Source of the DNA: Deinococcus marmoris DSM 12784
GTDB taxonomy: Bacteria; Deinococcota; Deinococci; Deinococcales; Deinococcaceae
Reading direction: 5' to 3'
DNA length: 10,688 nt
Assembly: GCF_000701405.1 (NCBI RefSeq)
Contig: NZ_JNIV01000128.1
Location: 1-10,688, forward strand
Below are positions 7,050 to 10,688 of the stretch, in pieces. Below the pieces are notes generated by a model. That model saw only the letters and a program-made list of their open reading frames with translations. It did no database searches and was not told the origin of the DNA. Every line of letters begins with the position of its first letter. Position 1 is the first letter of the stretch. The translations under genes and the position numbers were made by a program.

Positions 7050-7493
7050 ATGCCTGCATTTCCGCTAGAACCTGGTCAGTCCCAGTTGCTGCATGGCCCA
7101 GAGGAGCAGCACGAGTTCGGCGCGGCCCTGGCCCCGGCCCTGCCGCCCGCCGCCGTCCTGTTTCTGGAGGGCGAACTGGGGGCAGGCAAGACCACGCTGA
7201 CCTCTGGATTGATCGGCGCGCTGGGCTTCTCTGGTCCGGTGACCAGCCCCACCTACGCCCTGATCCACGCCTACCCCACCCCGGTTGGCCGCGCCCTGCA
7301 TGTGGACGCCTACCGTGTGCGGAGTGTGCAGGAACTGTACGACATGGATCTGGAAGACCTGATCGCGGGCAGCCGCCTGAGCGTGGTGGAGTGGGGCGAA
7401 CGGCTGTACGCCGATTACCCGGACGCGCCAATCCTGCGTCTGGAGCATCTGGAGGGTGAGGAAGACCTGCGGCGGGTGACGCGAATCCGTTAG
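7050..7493 (+). CDS. tsaE: tRNA threonylcarbamoyladenosine biosynthesis ATPase TsaE
   Basis: TsaE (YjeE family) is the ATPase that works with TsaB and TsaD to add the threonylcarbamoyl group to A37 of tRNAs reading ANN codons. The 147-residue length is normal. The Walker A motif GELGAGKT is at residues 41-48 with K47 as the phosphate-binding lysine. Family motifs follow: SPTYALIHAY at 66-75, HVDAYR at 84-89 and VVEWGERL at 112-119. No ribosome-binding site is visible before the ATG, and a -10-like box lies 8 bases upstream, so the mRNA is probably leaderless. The last 4 bases overlap the end of the convergent gene on the other strand. No other t6A gene lies in the window. Confidence 0.96.
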   Translation: MPAFPLEPGQSQLLHGPEEQHEFGAALAPALPPAAVLFLEGELGAGKTTLTSGLIGALGFSGPVTSPTYALIHAYPTPVGRALHVDAYRVRSVQELYDMDLEDLIAGSRLSVVEWGERLYADYPDAPILRLEHLEGEEDLRRVTRIR

Positions 7494-9835
7494 CCGGTCA
7501 CCGCCGGGGGCCAGTCGTCCATGTTGCCGCCCTCATAAGCGCAGACGCCCATGCGCGGCGAGTTGACCACCGGCAGCAGCGCCTCCTCGTCCTGATCCTC
7601 GCCGTGCTGGGCGCAGTACAGGACCGCCCGTCCAGTTTCCTCGTCATATTCCCAGGAATTCACCCACACGGCAGGTTTGCCGCACTCCGAGCAGGTCAGC
7701 GCGGGTGGAATGTTGCGGGCCAGCAGGCGCACCTTCTCTCCGGCTTTGCCCGCCACCGTTTCGCGGGCCTGCACCTGCACGGTCAGATCGGTGCTGCTGC
7801 CAAAATCGTAGGTGTAACCGAATTTGTCGCCCTTCGCCAGCCCCAGCTTGTCCAGCGTGGGCTGCCTGCTCTTTTTCGGTGGCCCGCTGAAGGGATCAAA
7901 ATCAGCGAAATCGTCTTCCGGCCCAATCGTAAAAGCACTCATGTGGCCGCAGCATTCCAGCCAGATATCGCGCAGAAAGCCGTCCAGATCGTCCAAATTG
8001 GCGGTGACGGGCATCTCCACGTCCAGCCAGTAGTCCGGGCGGCGGCTGTCCGTGACGCGCAGGCGGTAGACCTCATGTTCGCCCTTGCCGGGCGCGGCGC
8101 GGTTCTCGCACTTTGCCAGATGCCGGGTCATGCTGGCCTTGTTGCCCACGAAGCCGCACAGGCGGCACATGCCCTCGTGCTGGGCGCGTTTCTGCGGTGC
8201 GGCTGTCGCTTTCGTCGCCTTCTTCTGGACGGGTTCACTTTGAACAGGTTCAGGATGCAGGGGAATATTGACGGGCGCGGCGTTGGTTTTACCTGTTCCG
8301 GGCCTGACCACCGTTCCCTCCCCCCGGATTTCCAGGTCCGCACTGGAAACGTCCAGATCGGGCAGCCACTCGGCGCGGACCACCAGACCCCCGCCGTCCA
8401 GTAGGCCAGCATCGGGCAGGTGGCGCATGATCAGCAGCGGCGAGCCGGGGCGCAAGTTCCACAGTTGGGCAGGTGTGGAATCAAACCAATCGTCGTCGTT
8501 CTCGTCTTCCTCATCCAGCGGAAATTCCAGGTCACTGGGCAGGATGGAGCGTTTATGTTGCTTTTGTACGCCGCTCCAGGCGTCGCGCAGCGTCATGTCG
8601 GCGGGCGCGGTCAGGGTCAGGTGTTCGGGCATATTTGACGCGATCTCTGGGGGCATATCAAGGGTCACCCGCACGGCCCCACGCCGCTCCTGCTCACTAA
8701 AATCCTCGGCGGGCGGCGAGGGATAGCGCACCTGCACTCCGCCCAGTTCGGCGGTCAGGGACGTGACCGGACAGCCCGGTCTGGCCCGCGCCCGGTCTGC
8801 CAGCGTTTGCAATAGCGCCGTCGCGGCATGGAGTGGGGTCACAGGCGGCGCTGTCTGGACCGCGACTTCCGGTGAGTCGTTGCGGATCAGGCGCTGCAAG
8901 ACCGGCCAGCCGGATTCGCCGCCCCATTCAATCGGTTCCAGCCCCAGCCGTGTGAAGGTTGCCAGATCTTCCGGAGCCAGTTCGGACGCCTCGCCCAGCG
9001 AGATGCGTTCCATGCCGCTCAACACCCTCAGGGCCACTTCGGGGCCGTCACTCTGCAAGATCACGGCCCGCTCGGCAGCGCGGGCGTACAGCGCCAGCCC
9101 AAATTCCACGCCTGCCTCGCCCATGATTCCGGCGCAGCACTGCCCTGGCACGCCGTGTTCATCGGTCCAGCCCGCCCGCACCAGCTTCAGGGGATCAAAA
9201 ACCTCCCAGGGTTGGGCGTGGCAATACGCGCTCATGGCCGCGTGAAGAGCATGGACAGCGTCGTCCGGCTGATCCGTCAGAAATGGCACGGCGTTGATGG
9301 CCTCGGCCTGGGCGTTCAGCGCGGCTTGGAACGGCTCTGCCAGCGCGGCCAGCATCTGCGCGGTCTGGGGTGAATCGTCGTGCGCAATTGTGGTTTTCAG
9401 AGATGACAGCTCCACCGCCAGACTCTGCGCCACATAGGCGTCGGAGGCCAGGATGCGGGCGGGCTGCCTGGGCCGGGCCAGCGGATGAGGGGCCGTGAAC
9501 ATGCTGGTGGTCAGCCCATCCCCACTGCGCACGACTGGCTCAGGCTCCAGCAGGGTTTCTAACACCAGCCGGGTCAGATCAGCGGTGTCCGCGTCCTCCA
9601 GCATGTCCTGGAACAGCAGCGCTTTACTGGCCATGTCCAGCAGGAGCACCATTGTCGGCAACCCTTCCTGTATCCCCGGAGCCGTCAACTGATGGGTCAG
9701 CAGCAGCCACGCGCCTTCACGGTCCAGCGGTAGCTTTTTTGCCCGCTTCAGCAAACCGGGTAAGGGATCAGAGACAGGAAGCCGCCCGCCTTGCAGCAGG
9801 GACAGCAACTCTGGGGGAATCGTTCGGCGGGACAT
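7490..9835 (-). CDS. Large pRiA4b ORF-3-like protein with two putative zinc sites
   Basis: This 781-residue protein has several modules. Residues 1-500 are mostly unassigned; parts such as the stretch after PARILASD and the GIMGEAGVEFGLALY segment recall a module often found in uncharacterised pRiA4b-type proteins (the DUF6930/DUF7309 group, from memory). A charged linker with EPVQ repeats spans about 515-553. A treble-clef or C2H2-like site follows, C557-x2-C560-x11-H572-x3-C576. Residues about 585-690 match the plasmid pRiA4b ORF-3 family, including FGYTYDFGSSTDL. A zinc-ribbon-like site closes the protein: C715, C718, C741 and H744. I chose the ATG at 9835; an in-frame GTG at 9850 would add five residues. 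No strong ribosome-binding site supports either. The upstream same-strand gene ends 41 bases away, so they may be co-transcribed. Function is unknown. Confidence 0.8.
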   Translation of the reverse strand: MSRRTIPPELLSLLQGGRLPVSDPLPGLLKRAKKLPLDREGAWLLLTHQLTAPGIQEGLPTMVLLLDMASKALLFQDMLEDADTADLTRLVLETLLEPEPVVRSGDGLTTSMFTAPHPLARPRQPARILASDAYVAQSLAVELSSLKTTIAHDDSPQTAQMLAALAEPFQAALNAQAEAINAVPFLTDQPDDAVHALHAAMSAYCHAQPWEVFDPLKLVRAGWTDEHGVPGQCCAGIMGEAGVEFGLALYARAAERAVILQSDGPEVALRVLSGMERISLGEASELAPEDLATFTRLGLEPIEWGGESGWPVLQRLIRNDSPEVAVQTAPPVTPLHAATALLQTLADRARARPGCPVTSLTAELGGVQVRYPSPPAEDFSEQERRGAVRVTLDMPPEIASNMPEHLTLTAPADMTLRDAWSGVQKQHKRSILPSDLEFPLDEEDENDDDWFDSTPAQLWNLRPGSPLLIMRHLPDAGLLDGGGLVVRAEWLPDLDVSSADLEIRGEGTVVRPGTGKTNAAPVNIPLHPEPVQSEPVQKKATKATAAPQKRAQHEGMCRLCGFVGNKASMTRHLAKCENRAAPGKGEHEVYRLRVTDSRRPDYWLDVEMPVTANLDDLDGFLRDIWLECCGHMSAFTIGPEDDFADFDPFSGPPKKSRQPTLDKLGLAKGDKFGYTYDFGSSTDLTVQVQARETVAGKAGEKVRLLARNIPPALTCSECGKPAVWVNSWEYDEETGRAVLYCAQHGEDQDEEALLPVVNSPRMGVCAYEGGNMDDWPPAVTG

Positions 9836-9876
9836 GCCATATGGTGGCACATCCCGCCGCCCGCAGTGTTTTCAGA

Positions 9877-10179
9877 TCACATGATCTGCGTCTGCGTTCC
9901 CGTCTCCCAGGCTGTGATGGCCAGGTCCGTGATGCCCATGCCGTGTACGGCGGCGATGGCCTCGCCCACAGCAGGCAGCGCTAGGTGCGTCTGCATGTCC
10001 TCCATGCTGGCCCACTGTTCGGTGATGACGAAATGGCCCGGCGTTTCCAGATTCTCCGAGACCAGATAGAGCTGACAGCCCGTTTCCTGGCGGGTGGCCT
10101 GCGCGATCTGGCGCAGCATCTGGCGGGTGGCGTCGGCGTGGGCTTCGGGGGCGGTCAGGGTTCCGTGGGACAGGATCAT
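9877..10179 (-). CDS. Antibiotic biosynthesis monooxygenase (ABM) domain protein, YgiN-like
   Basis: This 100-residue protein is a single dimeric alpha/beta ABM domain. Family features are visible: the helix ATRQMLRQIAQATRQETGC, the strand QLYLVSENLETPGHF, then VITEQWASMEDMQTHL and a short helix ending in AIAAV. Such proteins include quinol monooxygenases (YgiN), IsdG-type haem oxygenases and many of unknown substrate; no substrate residue can be assigned here. The ATG at 10179 is preceded by AAAGGAG with an 8-base spacer, one of the clearest ribosome-binding sites in the window. The gene stops 41 bases before the 781-residue protein on the same strand. Upstream lies an AT-rich gene remnant, so its original promoter may have been altered. 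Confidence 0.85.
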   Translation of the reverse strand: MILSHGTLTAPEAHADATRQMLRQIAQATRQETGCQLYLVSENLETPGHFVITEQWASMEDMQTHLALPAVGEAIAAVHGMGITDLAITAWETGTQTQIM

Positions 10180-10208
10180 GTGGGTGACTCCTTTGGTGGG
10201 ATCAGAAA

Positions 10209-10214
10209 ATTATC
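10209..10214 (-). promoter_or_regulatory. Candidate -10 box for the ABM gene
   Basis: Read on the - strand, this is GATAAT, overlapping the stop codon of the AT-rich remnant. Transcription would start near 10202, leaving about 22 bases before the ATG, which is enough to include the AAAGGAG site. There is no matching -35 hexamer. In AT-rich DNA such boxes arise by chance. Confidence 0.25.
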
Positions 10215-10350
10215 TTTTGTTCTTTAACTTTGCCTGTTTCCTAGCTACTTCTTCGGCTTTGAATATTTTATCTCCTTCCATAAAAAAGATCATGTCCACA
10301 ATTTTAGCCTGAGGATATAATTTAGAATTTGGCTTACCGTCCGAAAATCT
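10210..10350 (-). pseudogene. AT-rich C-terminal gene remnant, 5' part lost
   Basis: On the - strand an open frame runs into the TAA stop at 10212-10210. It encodes a hydrophilic tail ending in EEVARKQAKLKNKR, preceded by KLYPQAKIVDMIFFMEG. It stays open upstream to 10365, where a TAG lies at 10368-10366, and I see no start with a ribosome-binding site for a full gene. Composition is about one third G+C, and the codons include ATA, TTA, AGA and AGG, unlike every other gene here. The best reading is the 3' end of a horizontally acquired gene, cut off by the IS30-type element whose left end lies near 10350. A short internal ATG (residue sequence MEGDKIF) could give a 24-residue peptide, but I think this unlikely. 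The family is not recognised. Confidence 0.6.
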
Positions 10351-10373
10351 GGTGGATTCAAGTTGCTAGCGCA

Positions 10374-10398
10374 CAGCGTGACCCGGAGGGGCTACGCT
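10374..10398 (+). other. Hairpin in the IS leader before the transposase
   Basis: AGCGT (10375-10379) pairs with ACGCT (10394-10398), and CCC with GGG inside it, forming an interrupted hairpin just upstream of the ribosome-binding site. Such leaders can limit transposase translation from outside transcripts; that role here is inference. Confidence 0.25.
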
Positions 10399-10420
10399 TT
10401 CTCTGTCAAAGGAGAAAAGC

Positions 10421-10688
10421 ATGTGCTACCACCGGTTCACGCTGCCCCTACGCTATCAGCTCCAGGCACTTCACCAGGCCCAGCAACCCATCCCCGCCAT
10501 CGCCGCTCAACTCGGCTTCCACCGCACCACCATCAGGCGCGAACTGGCCCGCGTCTCGCCCTACGACGCTGAACTGGCCCACCACCAGGCCCATGACGAA
10601 CAGGAGCGTCGCCATCACCTCAGGATTCAGGAGAGCGTCTGGGACGCCATCAATGAGCAATTGAAGTTGTTTCACAGCCCGGAGCAGA
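10421..10688 (+). CDS. IS30-family transposase, N-terminal part, 3' end outside window
   Basis: Eighty-nine residues are visible before the window ends, with no stop codon. The start RFTLPLRYQLQAL corresponds to the conserved LTxxERxxIxxL opening of IS30 transposases. A helix-turn-helix follows at about residues 24-43 (IPAIAAQLGFHRTTIRREL), equivalent to the IS30 motif in which a resolvase-like helix binds the terminal repeats. The region after it is charged and helical (HHQAHDEQERRHH). The DDE catalytic core lies beyond the window. The ATG at 10421 has GGAG at 10411-10414, a good ribosome-binding site at 6 bases. Whether the transposase is intact cannot be judged. Confidence 0.85.
   Translation, partial: MCYHRFTLPLRYQLQALHQAQQPIPAIAAQLGFHRTTIRRELARVSPYDAELAHHQAHDEQERRHHLRIQESVWDAINEQLKLFHSPEQ

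Larger units (their letters stand above)
10351..10688 (+). mobile_element. Left part of an IS30-family insertion sequence, right end outside window
   Basis: The element is recognised by its transposase. The sequence from 10351, GGTGGATTCAAGTTGCTAGC, resembles the terminal repeat of IS30 itself (GATTCAATTG core, recalled from memory) and sits where the AT-rich remnant gives way to GC-rich DNA. The exact boundary and target duplication cannot be set without the right end. Confidence 0.6.

Noticed and set aside
7604..8404. A 266-codon + strand frame
   Set aside because: It is antisense to the zinc-site codons of the 781-residue protein, which are clearly coding on the - strand.

Overview
The window looks like a chromosomal segment of a Deinococcus-type bacterium. 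This is inferred from the high G+C content, the strong GC-rich codon bias, genes that overlap by 4 bases, candidate leaderless starts, and the mix of families. No species can be named from the sequence alone.

Left block, 1-2188, + strand. This is the 3' end of a sugar-import operon. It holds the C-terminal part of a CUT1-type ABC permease, a PIG-L (LmbE-like) zinc deacetylase, and a PfkB-family sugar kinase, joined by 4-base ATGA and GTGA overlaps. Import, N-deacetylation and phosphorylation of one amino sugar is the natural reading, but the substrate is inferred. The following 257 bases (2189-2445) hold a hairpin after the kinase, three TTGGTCA repeats and a terminator, and no protein gene that I can support. 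A tRNA-Arg(CCU) gene lies on the - strand at 2446-2522.

Centre, 2705-6962, + strand. Three genes form the most interesting part of the window: a Roadblock/LC7-domain protein, a secreted or periplasmic protein anchored by three C-terminal membrane segments, and a 600-residue coiled-coil protein. The first and third share a helical N-terminal domain of about 70 residues. They look like parts of one apparatus, possibly a small-GTPase or polarity type module tied to the membrane. I do not recognise it as a described system. The gap before the third gene carries a short palindrome, and a degenerate 16-base tandem repeat runs from the end of the third gene towards tsaE.

Right block, 7050-10688. 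tsaE (tRNA t6A synthesis ATPase, + strand) converges with, and overlaps by 4 bases, a 781-residue - strand protein that has a pRiA4b ORF-3-like domain and two putative zinc sites. Upstream of that on the - strand is a small antibiotic-biosynthesis-monooxygenase-fold protein. Next comes an AT-rich (about one third G+C) C-terminal gene remnant on the - strand. It appears to be cut by the left end of an IS30-family element whose transposase starts at 10421 and runs off the window. This end is therefore a site of foreign DNA entry and later IS insertion.
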